This document shows positions 55,614-63,761 of a DNA stretch of 64,000 bases, in pieces (positions within the stretch are counted from its first letter, which is position 1; every line of letters begins with the position of its first letter). Under the pieces are notes generated by a model that was not told where the DNA came from, ran no database searches, and saw nothing but the letters and a program-made list of their open reading frames with translations. The stretch comes from Lachnospiraceae bacterium (GTDB taxonomy: Bacteria > Bacillota > Clostridia > Lachnospirales > Lachnospiraceae). The DNA lies in the NCBI GenBank assembly GCA_015056725.1, contig SVFS01000003.1, positions 19,274-83,273 on the forward strand, read 5' to 3'. Made by a program: the position numbers and the translations under genes.

Positions 55614-56748
55614 GTTCTACCTCCTGATATTTTCTCAAAACAATGTGCATACATGTGCCTTCGCCTTCTTTACTGGTTGCCCATATATAACCACCGTGAT
55701 CTTCTACAATCTTTTTCACAATAGAAAGTCCGATACCACTTCCGCCTTTCGTAGAGTTACGTGATGCATCCGTTCGATAAAATCGCTCGAAAATCTTCGG
55801 TAAATCTCTCGGTGCAATACCCTTTCCATTATCTTCTATTTCTATTCGTATGGAATCAATCTCATCTAAAATACGGATTTCAATTTCTCCCTGTTCTTTA
55901 TCAATATACTTAATACTATTACTAATAATATTATTGATAACACGTTTCATCTGTTCCGGATCTGCAATTACCATCGTTTCCGGTGACACTACATTCATAT
56001 AATCCAATTTGATATTTTTAGACTCAAGATCAAGCCCTACTTCTTCCAGACAATCCTGAAAATAATCTGCTACATTCAAACGATGGAAGTTATAAGGAAT
56101 ACGATTTGCGTCGATTCCCGCATATAACGTGAGCTCATTGATAAGTCTGTCCATGTCATTTGCTTTTGTATAAATTGTACGGATATATTTATCCATTTTT
56201 TCAGGACTATCCGCCACCCCGTCCATAATTCCTTCCACATATCCTTTGATAGAAGTAATCGGTGTTTTCAAATCGTGGGAAATATTACTGATTAATTCTT
56301 TATTTTTCTTTTCATGCTGAATTTTATCCTCTGTGGATTCCTTCAATCGAAGGCGCATGTCTTCATAATTATCAAATAATTCTCCAAACTCGCCCTTCTG
56401 CTTCTGATTATGCTCCGGAATCCTATAATCCAAATTACCTCCCGCAATATTTTTCATTGCTTTATTAAGCTCATGAATCGGATTAAAAATACTGGAATAT
56501 AACCATAACACAGAAACAAGTGCCGTAATAATCAATGCTACTAAAATCATGATTATAATATAAAGAAGAAAATCCGGATCAATCAGTGCCTTAAAGCCAT
56601 TCATAATCTGGGGGTCCACCTTGATTCCGGCCCTTATTCCATTTTGAATCAAATAAACACAAATTGTCCAAAATGCAAAAACCATTAAAAACAACGGAAT
56701 AAATACACTTATTAAAAATGTAATTAGCAATCTCGTCTTTAATTTCAT
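55606..56748 (-). CDS. HAMP-domain sensor histidine kinase
   Basis: The 380 residues have two membrane segments (about 5–30 and 58–84) with a short extracytoplasmic loop, HAMP (about 85–135), HisKA ISNISHDLKTPITSIKGY (His about 158) and HATPase with GKGIAPRDLPKIFERFYR and GGSGIGLSIVKKIVEDHGG. The order kinase then regulator is the reverse of the usual one. With sigV/rsiV and the SH3 lipoprotein it forms an envelope-response neighbourhood. The short loop suggests membrane or partner sensing (inference). Confidence 0.92.
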   Translation of the reverse strand: MKLKTRLLITFLISVFIPLFLMVFAFWTICVYLIQNGIRAGIKVDPQIMNGFKALIDPDFLLYIIIMILVALIITALVSVLWLYSSIFNPIHELNKAMKNIAGGNLDYRIPEHNQKQKGEFGELFDNYEDMRLRLKESTEDKIQHEKKNKELISNISHDLKTPITSIKGYVEGIMDGVADSPEKMDKYIRTIYTKANDMDRLINELTLYAGIDANRIPYNFHRLNVADYFQDCLEEVGLDLESKNIKLDYMNVVSPETMVIADPEQMKRVINNIISNSIKYIDKEQGEIEIRILDEIDSIRIEIEDNGKGIAPRDLPKIFERFYRTDASRNSTKGGSGIGLSIVKKIVEDHGGYIWATSKEGEGTCMHIVLRKYQEVEHE

Positions 56749-56798
56749 GACACTGCTCCTATGATGCTTTTTAGATATCCAAAGTCTATTTCTTAAAT

Positions 56799-56807
56799 AT
56801 TATATCA
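56799..56807 (-). promoter_or_regulatory. Extended −10 element of the two-component operon
   Basis: TGATATAAT on the minus strand (TGn + TATAAT), about 50 bases before the kinase start. No good −35 is seen. Confidence 0.4.
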
Positions 56808-56924
56808 TACTCCGTTATTTCATTTGTAAAATAAGCAGAATAAACTTATAAAAAAACTATGAAACTACCTTATTTATATAGTAAAAAGATTTTTTTTAAA
56901 CAAAAAATTTTTTTCAAAAATGTG

Positions 56925-56952
56925 TTGACATTATTTTTAAATGTGATATTAT
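56925..56952 (+). promoter_or_regulatory. Promoter of perR
   Basis: Perfect −35 TTGACA (56925–56930), 16-base spacer, −10 TATTAT (56947–56952). An alternative TATAAT at 56950–56955 has a 19-base spacer. The start would fall in the adjacent palindrome. Confidence 0.6.
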
Positions 56953-56956
56953 AATT

Positions 56957-56973
56957 ATAGTAATCATTACTAT
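56957..56973 (+). promoter_or_regulatory. Palindromic Fur-family (Per-box-like) operator
   Basis: ATAGTAAT-C-ATTACTAT is a perfect 8-1-8 palindrome just downstream of the −10 and 20 bases before the perR start. Its 7-1-7 core (TAGTAAT-C-ATTACTA) has the geometry of Per boxes (TTATAATnATTATAA). Negative autoregulation is expected. Confidence 0.65.
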
Positions 56974-56992
56974 TATTGATTGTGAGGTGACT

Positions 56993-57373
56993 ATGGCTCT
57001 TAAATACAGCAGACAAAGAGAATGCATTAAAGAATTCTTAATGACACGTAAAGATCATCCTACCGCCGATGTGGTTTATATGAATGTCCGCGAGACATAC
57101 CCCAATATCAGCCTCGGTACAGTATATCGAAACCTACAGCTCTTATGTGATATCGGAGAAGCTCAGAAAATAAGTGTCGGGGATGGCACCGACCATTTCG
57201 ATGCGGATACTTCGGTTCATAATCACTTTATCTGTAAGAACTGCGGTAGAGTAATTGACTTAGAGATGGAAAACTTTGACCAAATAAATAATTTGGCAGG
57301 AAAGAATTTTGGTGGTCATATCACTGGACATGTTACCTATTTTTACGGTCTATGTGAAGACTGCTATGAATAA
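56993..57373 (+). CDS. perR: Fur family peroxide-responsive repressor
   Basis: Metal-dependent repressor of 126 residues. Winged helix with ISLGTVYRNLQLL, metal site DTSVHNHF, structural zinc CKNCGRV and CEDCYE. Asp (RVIDLE), not Glu, occupies the position that separates PerR from Fur, which supports PerR. The ATG at 56993 follows GTGAGGTG; a GTG two codons earlier is unlikely. It precedes two rubrerythrin genes, a typical clostridial PerR regulon. Confidence 0.9.
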   Translation: MALKYSRQRECIKEFLMTRKDHPTADVVYMNVRETYPNISLGTVYRNLQLLCDIGEAQKISVGDGTDHFDADTSVHNHFICKNCGRVIDLEMENFDQINNLAGKNFGGHITGHVTYFYGLCEDCYE

Positions 57374-57437
57374 TAAAAGCTTATAGCTTTAACAATAGTA
57401 ACAACAAAGAAAATTTTTTATGAAAAGGAGAAAAACT

Positions 57438-57977
57438 ATGAAATTTGTATGTAGCGTATGTGGTTATGTTCATGAAGGAGATGCAGCACCTGAATTTTGC
57501 CCGGTATGTAAAGTTCCGGCTGAAAAGTTTACAGCTCAGAGCGAGGAAAGAACTTGGGCAGCAGAACACGTAGTAGGCGTAGCACAGGGTGTTCGCGAAG
57601 ATATTATTGAAGATTTAAGAGCAAACTTTTCCGGAGAATGTACAGAAGTAGGTATGTATCTCGCTATGGCTAGAGTAGCTCACAGAGAAGGTTATCCTGA
57701 AATCGGTCTTTACTGGGAAAAAGCAGCATGGGAAGAAGCCGAACATGCAGCTAAATTTGCAGAGCTTCTTGGTGAAGTAGTAACACCTTCTACAAAGAAA
57801 AATCTTGAACTCAGAATTGATGCTGAAAACGGTGCAACAGCAGGCAAATTTGATTTGGCTAAGAGAGCTAAAGAACTCAACTTAGATGCTATCCATGACA
57901 CAGTTCATGAAATGGCAAGAGACGAGGCAAGACATGGTAAAGCTTTCGAAGGACTTCTTAAGAGATATTTTGGTTAA
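57438..57977 (+). CDS. Reverse rubrerythrin (N-terminal rubredoxin, ferritin-like diiron)
   Basis: Peroxide-detoxifying non-haem iron protein of anaerobes. The 179 residues start with a rubredoxin domain ([21 protein letters not shown], Cys near 5, 8, 21, 24), then a four-helix diiron domain with ExxH motifs ([17 protein letters not shown] and [15 protein letters not shown]). The domain order is opposite to classical rubrerythrin. The ATG at 57438 has AAAAGGAG upstream. It is 64 bases after perR and probably co-transcribed; a strong terminator follows. Confidence 0.93.
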   Translation: MKFVCSVCGYVHEGDAAPEFCPVCKVPAEKFTAQSEERTWAAEHVVGVAQGVREDIIEDLRANFSGECTEVGMYLAMARVAHREGYPEIGLYWEKAAWEEAEHAAKFAELLGEVVTPSTKKNLELRIDAENGATAGKFDLAKRAKELNLDAIHDTVHEMARDEARHGKAFEGLLKRYFG

Positions 57978-58005
57978 TACAAAACTTTATAATCATTAAT
58001 TTTCA

Positions 58006-58050
58006 AAAAAGTTCGTGTATTCTTAACGAATTTGAATACACGAACTTTTT
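58006..58050 (+). terminator. Terminator after reverse rubrerythrin
   Basis: AAAAAGTTCGTGTATTC (58006–58022) / GAATACACGAACTTTTT (58034–58050), a 17-bp perfect stem. Confidence 0.85.
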
Positions 58051-58102
58051 CGGAAAATTTTCAGTACATTTTACATTTTTTGCTGTTTTTTCCAACAATA
58101 TG

Positions 58103-58111
58103 TGCTATAAT
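58103..58111 (+). promoter_or_regulatory. Extended −10 promoter of the 132-residue protein and rubrerythrin
   Basis: TGCTATAAT (TGn + TATAAT) 37 bases before the start codon, directly after a strong terminator. No clear −35 is visible. Confidence 0.5.
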
Positions 58112-58147
58112 TTTCTTGTTATAACACAATTCAAAGGAGGAAATCAT

Positions 58148-58546
58148 ATGGCTAAAGTAAATGGTGCTCAGAGTGTGGAAAAAATTGCGGGAAGAAAAAT
58201 CGTTTTGTCTGCAGGTGTCGGCAAAACAAATATTGATGAATTAAAATGGCTCACAAAAACTGTTCTTGACGAGGCAAGTGCCTGGAAATCAACCGGATGG
58301 GCGTATATTGCCGATTGTGCTAAAATGAGTCCTGTCGGACCTACTGAAGGCGCAGTGCTTGTAGATATGACAAAAGCTTTTGTTGATGCAGGATGTAAAG
58401 CTTTTGGCTTTGCAGAAGGTTCCTCCATCATGTTAAAAGCTCAGGCTAAGAAAAATACAGAACGTTCCGAAACCGGTGTTCTTGAAGGTCATTTTGCAAC
58501 CGTTGATGAAGTTTTAGACTGGCTCAAAAAAGAAGTAAATATTTAA
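58148..58546 (+). CDS. Unrecognised 132-residue cytoplasmic protein, STAS/SpoIIAA-like guess
   Basis: I do not recognise this family with confidence. It is soluble, alpha/beta in pattern: strand-like IVLSAGV, helix [15 protein letters not shown], strand [11 protein letters not shown], helix [13 protein letters not shown], strand [19 protein letters not shown], helix [13 protein letters not shown]. This order vaguely recalls SpoIIAA-like/STAS folds (inference). It has two Cys but no cluster motif. The ATG follows AAAGGAGGAAATCAT. It shares a transcript with rubrerythrin (25-base gap), so a link to peroxide defence or electron transfer is possible. Confidence 0.85.
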   Translation: MAKVNGAQSVEKIAGRKIVLSAGVGKTNIDELKWLTKTVLDEASAWKSTGWAYIADCAKMSPVGPTEGAVLVDMTKAFVDAGCKAFGFAEGSSIMLKAQAKKNTERSETGVLEGHFATVDEVLDWLKKEVNI

Positions 58547-58571
58547 TCTAAAACGAAAAGGAAATATTATT

Positions 58572-59111
58572 ATGGCAAACAAATATGCTGGAACAAAAAC
58601 TGAAAAAAATTTATGGGAAGCATTTGCAGGTGAATCCCAGGCTAGAAACAAATATACATATTTTGCATCTGTAGCAAAAAAAGCAGGTTACGAACAAATT
58701 GCTGCTTTATTCCTCCAGACTGCAGAAAATGAAAAAGAGCATGCTAAATTATGGTTCAAAGCTCTTGGTGAACTTGGCACAACAGAAGAAAATCTTCTTC
58801 ATGCTGCAGAAGGCGAAAATGCTGAATGGACAGATATGTATGAACGTATGGCAAAAGATGCTGAAGAAGAAGGCTTCGTAGAATTAGCGGCACAGTTTAG
58901 AGGTGTTGCCGCTATCGAAAAGATGCATGAAGAAAGATATCGTGCACTTCTGAAAAACATCGAAACAATGGAAGTATTTAAAAAGAGCGGCGTAACTATT
59001 TGGGAATGTCGTAACTGCGGACATGTAGTTGTTGGTTTAGAAGCTCCAAAGGTTTGTCCTGTATGTGCTCATCCACAAGCTTACTTCGAAGTAAGAAAAG
59101 AAAATTATTAA
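58572..59111 (+). CDS. rbr: Rubrerythrin
   Basis: NADH-linked peroxide reductase of anaerobes. The 179 residues have the classical order: a ferritin-like diiron domain ([46 protein letters not shown]) then a C-terminal rubredoxin domain ([20 protein letters not shown]). It may have a sigma-A promoter in common with the 132-residue gene, and is terminated by a strong hairpin. PerR control is inferred from position. Confidence 0.96.
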   Translation: MANKYAGTKTEKNLWEAFAGESQARNKYTYFASVAKKAGYEQIAALFLQTAENEKEHAKLWFKALGELGTTEENLLHAAEGENAEWTDMYERMAKDAEEEGFVELAAQFRGVAAIEKMHEERYRALLKNIETMEVFKKSGVTIWECRNCGHVVVGLEAPKVCPVCAHPQAYFEVRKENY

Positions 59112-59124
59112 TGTTATAGAAAGT

Positions 59125-59157
59125 AAACCCCCTAGGAAATCCTAGGGGGTTTGGTTT
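59125..59157 (+). terminator. Terminator of rubrerythrin
   Basis: AAACCCCCTAGG (59125–59136) / CCTAGGGGGTTT (59141–59152), then GGTTTTG. The stem also lies just past the convergent GH3 gene. Confidence 0.85.
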
Positions 59158-59161
59158 TGTT

Positions 59162-61300
59162 TTATCTAAATGTAACCTTCAAACAAGTTGGGTTCTTATC
59201 AAGAAGCTTGCAGCTTCTCGCATCCGGCTGTGACTGTCCAACGTAAATGCTATATTCACCGTTTTCAACAATACTTACACCATCTTCATTGCAAAGGGCA
59301 AATGCTTTTTTATCCAAATGAATGGTTACTTCTTTTTCTTCACCCGGATTGAGGGCAACTTTCTTTAAGCCCTTCAACTGTGCATTTGGTGTTCCTTCAC
59401 GTTCTGCCTTTACATATACCTGTACGGTTTCTCTTGCGAAATAGTCTCCAACATTTTTAATTGTACAAGTAATATCCATACTATTATCGGTTATTTCGTC
59501 TGTGCTTGCCTTTACATCAGCTATTTCAAACTTTGTATAAGAAAGACCATATCCGAAAGGATATAATGCTTCATTCTTCATATATCTGTATGTACGGTCT
59601 TTCATACTATAGTCTGTAAACTCAGGCAGTTCTTCACTTGTCTTATAGAAAGTAACAGGAAGCTTTCCTTCCGGTGAGCATTCACCAAAAATCATTTCCG
59701 CAATAGCTCTACCACCCTGTGCTCCAGGATACCAGCCCTGAATAATTGCCGGTATATTTTCATCTGCCCAGTTTACTGCTAATGCACTTCCTGAAAGAAG
59801 TACTAAAATAACCGGTTTTCCGCATTCATAAAGTGTTTTTAATAAATCTTCCTGAATTCCCGGCAGATTTAAGTTTGGTTTATCGCCACTGGCAAATGCG
59901 TTACCTTCGTCGCCTTCTTCACCTTCCAGTCCCGCATCTAATCCAAGACATGCAACTACCACATCACTATACTTGCAAATTGCTTTTGCTTCTGCGATTC
60001 TGTCGTTTTCTCTTCCAAGAGGGCCTACTCTGTCTTTAAATAAGTGGCATCCTTCTGAAGTAAGTACTCGCACATCATCACCTAAATAATCCTGGAAACC
60101 TTCCAGTACCGTTACATATCTGGACGCTGTTCCTTCGTAGTTTCCTTCCAAGGCACGTCTATTATTTGCGTTTGGTCCCACTACACCGATTGTCTTAATA
60201 TTCTCTTTCTTAAGAGGGAGAAGATTATCTTCATTTTTCAGAAGTACAATACATCTCTTTGCGATGTCCAAATTCATCTCCTGCATTTCTTTGCTGTCTA
60301 CGATTTCATAAGGAATCTTATTGAACGGAACCTCTTCCGGATTATCAAATAATCCAAGTTTCATTCTTGTTGCAAATAATCTTTCACATGCTTCTGTGAT
60401 TTTTTCTTCGGAAATCTTTCCTTCTTTTACTGCCTGTGTTAAATATACGAAAATATTACCGCAGTTGATATCACATCCATTTTCTACAGCTAAAGAAACA
60501 GATTCTACAGAATCGCTTGTTACATTGTGTCCCTGATGGAAATCCTTGATTGCCCAACAGTCAGATACAACGTGACCGTCAAAATTCCATGTATTTCGTA
60601 AAATATCTGTAAGTAAAGTCTTACTACCACAACATGGTTCACCGTTTGTTCTGTTATAAGCACCCATTACAGATTCAACATCTGCTTCTTCTACCGCCGC
60701 CTGGAATGCCGGTAAATACGTTTCAAATAAATCCTGTTTGCTTGCAACCGCATTAAATTCATGACGTAATTCTTCCGGTCCTGAATGTACAGCAAAATGC
60801 TTTGCACATGCTGCTGTCTTCATATATTTTTCATCATGTCCCTGAAGACCATTGATAAAACGTACTCCTAAGCGGCTTGTTAAATATGGATCTTCTCCAT
60901 ATGTTTCGTGTCCTCTTCCCCATCTCGGATCACGGAAAATATTTACATTTGGTGACCACATTGTAAGACCTTTATAAATATCTTTATCACCAAACTCCTG
61001 TTGCATATTATATTTTGCTCTTGCTTCTGTAGAAATAGCATCTGCTACAAGTTCCATCATGTCTTCATCAAATGAAGCGGCAAGACCAATTGCCTGTGGA
61101 AACATGGTTGCCACACCTGCTCTTGCTACACCGTGCAACGCTTCATTCCACCAGTTATATGCCGGGATTCCTAATCTCTCAATAGCCGGTGCATCATGCA
61201 ACATCTGAGACACCTTTTCTTCCAATGTCATTTTTGCAACTAATTCTTTTGCTCTCTCTTTGTATTCCTTTATAAGCGTTGCATTTTTTGAAAATTGCAT
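59162..61300 (-). CDS. Glycoside hydrolase family 3 (beta-xylosidase/beta-glucosidase type)
   Basis: Intracellular exo-glycosidase; no signal peptide. The 712 residues have the N-terminal barrel with NWWNEALHGVARAG, a signature of the xylosidase-like branch, FRDPRWGRGHETYGEDP, KHFAVHSGPE and the nucleophile Asp in HVVSDCWAI (about 244). The GH3 C-terminal domain (LVLLSGSALAVNWA) and an FnIII-like domain follow. Specificity for xylo- or gluco-oligosaccharides cannot be fixed. The ATG follows GGAGGGTCAAAT. It lies 33 bases after the cysteine desulfurase gene. Confidence 0.92.
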   Translation of the reverse strand: MQFSKNATLIKEYKERAKELVAKMTLEEKVSQMLHDAPAIERLGIPAYNWWNEALHGVARAGVATMFPQAIGLAASFDEDMMELVADAISTEARAKYNMQQEFGDKDIYKGLTMWSPNVNIFRDPRWGRGHETYGEDPYLTSRLGVRFINGLQGHDEKYMKTAACAKHFAVHSGPEELRHEFNAVASKQDLFETYLPAFQAAVEEADVESVMGAYNRTNGEPCCGSKTLLTDILRNTWNFDGHVVSDCWAIKDFHQGHNVTSDSVESVSLAVENGCDINCGNIFVYLTQAVKEGKISEEKITEACERLFATRMKLGLFDNPEEVPFNKIPYEIVDSKEMQEMNLDIAKRCIVLLKNEDNLLPLKKENIKTIGVVGPNANNRRALEGNYEGTASRYVTVLEGFQDYLGDDVRVLTSEGCHLFKDRVGPLGRENDRIAEAKAICKYSDVVVACLGLDAGLEGEEGDEGNAFASGDKPNLNLPGIQEDLLKTLYECGKPVILVLLSGSALAVNWADENIPAIIQGWYPGAQGGRAIAEMIFGECSPEGKLPVTFYKTSEELPEFTDYSMKDRTYRYMKNEALYPFGYGLSYTKFEIADVKASTDEITDNSMDITCTIKNVGDYFARETVQVYVKAEREGTPNAQLKGLKKVALNPGEEKEVTIHLDKKAFALCNEDGVSIVENGEYSIYVGQSQPDARSCKLLDKNPTCLKVTFR

Positions 61301-61333
61301 ATTTGACCCTCCAAATATTTACTACTTATCTTC

Positions 61334-62467
61334 CTATCTAATAATACATGCTTTCAGATTTTTCTTTATTTTGTCAACAACATATTCTATATCTTCTTTT
61401 GTATTTTCTACAGATAATGTCAGACGTAATGTACCAGCTTCATAAGCTTCTGCCCCGATTTCTTTCATAACATATGATGGCATATGTTTTTTATTCATAC
61501 ATGCCGATCCGCTGGATGCACAAATTCCTTCCATATCCAGATACATTAACATCCTGTCTGCCGAAATGCCCGGAATACTGATATGTACATTTCCGGGTAA
61601 TCGTTTTTTCAAGGAACCATTAATGATTACGGATGGAATTTCTCTTTGTAATAATTCCATCATATACTGCTGTTTCTGTCGAAGCAGTAGTATCGTATTT
61701 TCCATGGTTTGACATGCTTGAACAAAAGCCGCACGCATTGCTGCAATTCCTGCAACATTTTCTGTTCCGGCGCGATATCCGTTTTCCTGGTCGCCTCCTA
61801 ATATGATTGGTTCTATTTGAACAGTCTTTCTTTTATATAAAAATCCTGTCCCTTTCGCTCCTCCAACTTTATGACCGGATACACTCAATAAATCGATATT
61901 GTCACGATTTACGTTTATATCTACATATCCGGCGGCAGCTACCGCATCTGTATGAAATACAATATCTGTATTTTTTAATAATCTACCTATTTCCTGTATT
62001 GGTTGTATGCTACCAATTTCATTATTTGCATACATTACAGATACGAGTATGGTATCAGGACAGATTGCACTTCTTATTGCTTCTGCTGATACAATTCCAT
62101 CTCTATCCGGTTTAATATACGAAATAATATACCCCTGTCTCTGAAGTCTTTTTATATTTTCTAATACGGAACTATGTTCTATCGTACTTACAATAATATG
62201 ATTTCCTTTTGACGAAACAGCGTTTACATATCCCTGTATTGCAAGACTGTTTGCTTCACTTCCGGAAGATGTAAAAATAATCTCTTCTGTATCTGCCCCG
62301 ATACATTTTGCAATTTCTGTTCTTGCATTATGTACTTCGCTTCGTGCTTTTGATGCAAGCCGATAAGCTGCCGATGGATTAGCATATACTTCTTTTATGC
62401 ATCGCTGCATTTCCTGTATAGCAACCTCTTTCATCGGCATGGTGGCAGCATTATCCATGTATATCAT
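61334..62467 (-). CDS. Cysteine desulfurase, NifS/IscS family
   Basis: PLP enzyme that takes sulfur from cysteine for Fe–S clusters or thio-modification. The 377 residues have YMDNAATMPM at the N-terminus, FTSSGSEANSLAIQG, PLP Lys in LLSVSGHKVGGAKG (about 200) and active-site Cys in ICASSGSACMNK (about 319). No iscU, thiI or mnmA partner is next to it in view. Neighbours are a membrane protein gene and a GH3 gene, an odd setting. Confidence 0.92.
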   Translation of the reverse strand: MIYMDNAATMPMKEVAIQEMQRCIKEVYANPSAAYRLASKARSEVHNARTEIAKCIGADTEEIIFTSSGSEANSLAIQGYVNAVSSKGNHIIVSTIEHSSVLENIKRLQRQGYIISYIKPDRDGIVSAEAIRSAICPDTILVSVMYANNEIGSIQPIQEIGRLLKNTDIVFHTDAVAAAGYVDINVNRDNIDLLSVSGHKVGGAKGTGFLYKRKTVQIEPIILGGDQENGYRAGTENVAGIAAMRAAFVQACQTMENTILLLRQKQQYMMELLQREIPSVIINGSLKKRLPGNVHISIPGISADRMLMYLDMEGICASSGSACMNKKHMPSYVMKEIGAEAYEAGTLRLTLSVENTKEDIEYVVDKIKKNLKACIIR

Positions 62468-62478
62468 GACTGCCTCCT

Positions 62479-63105
62479 CTACTGTTCCAACAAATATAAA
62501 GCTGTCTTCTCTATGTTATGATCATTGACTTTCTTAATTGTTACTCCCAAATACATGTCCTCTTCTTCTTTTGCACCTGCATCTCTTCTATAAGTCATGT
62601 ATCTGCTTTCATGATCTAATTGTATAGCCCAAACAGCTCCTTCCGGATTTGCTTCTGTCTTTACTACTAATTGCTTTTCTGCCGGAAAACCGTCATAAAA
62701 TTTCGTTATTCCATTTATGTCATACGGTAGCAGATAACCATTCTCTGCCAGCTCTGACATTTCCTCTTTCGGTGCAATAATAATATCTAAATCATCTGCT
62801 GTTATTCTTACCGTAAAAGCCTGCATATGCGTCGGATCGTTTTTGATATAGGATGACATTTCAGCATCTCCTTCTATCAAAACTTCCACCTCATCCTGAT
62901 ATACCTGACATAACTCTGAAGATACTCCATTATCTAAAATGATAATACGCATATCCCCTCTGTCTGCTCCATTTATTACAGATTTGACAAATGATGTAAC
63001 AACAGCTATTGCGATGATTATAACAATAATAGTTGCTCCGTAATATTGAGCTATCCATTCAAGTTTTTTAACAAAACTCATTTGCTTCCATAGTTCCCTA
63101 TTCAC
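62479..63105 (-). CDS. Single-pass membrane protein of unknown function, paired with YesL
   Basis: I do not recognise the family. The 208 residues have one membrane segment near the N-terminus (YYGATIIVIIIAIAVVTSFV, about 22–41). The 160-residue soluble part (IIILDNGVSSELCQVYQDEVEVLIEG…, DDLDIIIAPKEEMSELAENGYLLPYD) resembles the style of substrate-binding folds, but no motif proves it. The GTG start follows AAGGAGGAAACCGACA and overlaps the yesL stop by eight bases, so the two are tightly coupled. Confidence 0.8.
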   Translation of the reverse strand: MNRELWKQMSFVKKLEWIAQYYGATIIVIIIAIAVVTSFVKSVINGADRGDMRIIILDNGVSSELCQVYQDEVEVLIEGDAEMSSYIKNDPTHMQAFTVRITADDLDIIIAPKEEMSELAENGYLLPYDINGITKFYDGFPAEKQLVVKTEANPEGAVWAIQLDHESRYMTYRRDAGAKEEEDMYLGVTIKKVNDHNIEKTALYLLEQ

Positions 63106-63748
63106 TGTCGGTTTCCTCCTTCACAGATGCTCCTTCTGTCTTTTCAAATATCTTTGTCATAAGCTGCGCACAACAAAATGCCGGAAAAGATAATCCCCAA
63201 AATAGCCAAAAGAATATGAAATAGTCAGAAAGCAGCATCAATGCTATCGGAAATAAATATATAATACCCATGCATATAGATCTAGGGAAAAATCCAAACA
63301 TAAGTAAAACAGCATTTTTCAATGTCTGTTTAATAGTGTTGTCATATCTTGCCAAAAGCGGAAAAACATAACACAACAATATATATACAAAAATTAAAAT
63401 TCCTAAAATACAAACTCGCGTAATGGTCAGTAAACTTCCATACCCATCCATTACTCCCTGTTTCAGTATGTACATATCTGATATATAGAAACACAATATC
63501 AGCAATGCCACAAGCCAGATGCGTGTAGCATTCTTGAAATTCTCTTTAAAAGCTCTAAAGAAATTCTGTGTAATGCTTCCTTCCTGATTTTCAACAACTT
63601 TAAGCTCCACATAATACATTGCTGTCAAAGAAGCTCCCGCTGTAATTACCGGAATACAACAAATTACTGTCAGAACATTAAGCCAAATCAAATCCACCAT
63701 CTTTCCTACCATTCGGAAAAATGCATTGTCCATACTGAAAAAATTCAT
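63098..63748 (-). CDS. YesL family (DUF624) membrane protein
   Basis: Integral membrane protein of 216 residues with about five or six hydrophobic segments and the N-terminal DUF624 pattern (WLNVLTVICCIPVITAGASLTAMYY). YesL genes commonly accompany carbohydrate ABC transporters in Firmicutes, as here right after the permease. Function unknown. The ATG follows AGGAGACGATAAAAC, 14 bases after the permease stop. Confidence 0.87.
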   Translation of the reverse strand: MNFFSMDNAFFRMVGKMVDLIWLNVLTVICCIPVITAGASLTAMYYVELKVVENQEGSITQNFFRAFKENFKNATRIWLVALLILCFYISDMYILKQGVMDGYGSLLTITRVCILGILIFVYILLCYVFPLLARYDNTIKQTLKNAVLLMFGFFPRSICMGIIYLFPIALMLLSDYFIFFWLFWGLSFPAFCCAQLMTKIFEKTEGASVKEETDSE

Positions 63749-63761
63749 GTTTTATCGTCTC

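Noticed and set aside
57978..58147. Second PerR operator before the 132-residue gene
   Set aside because: No 7-1-7 palindrome comparable to that at 56957–56973 can be found in this stretch.
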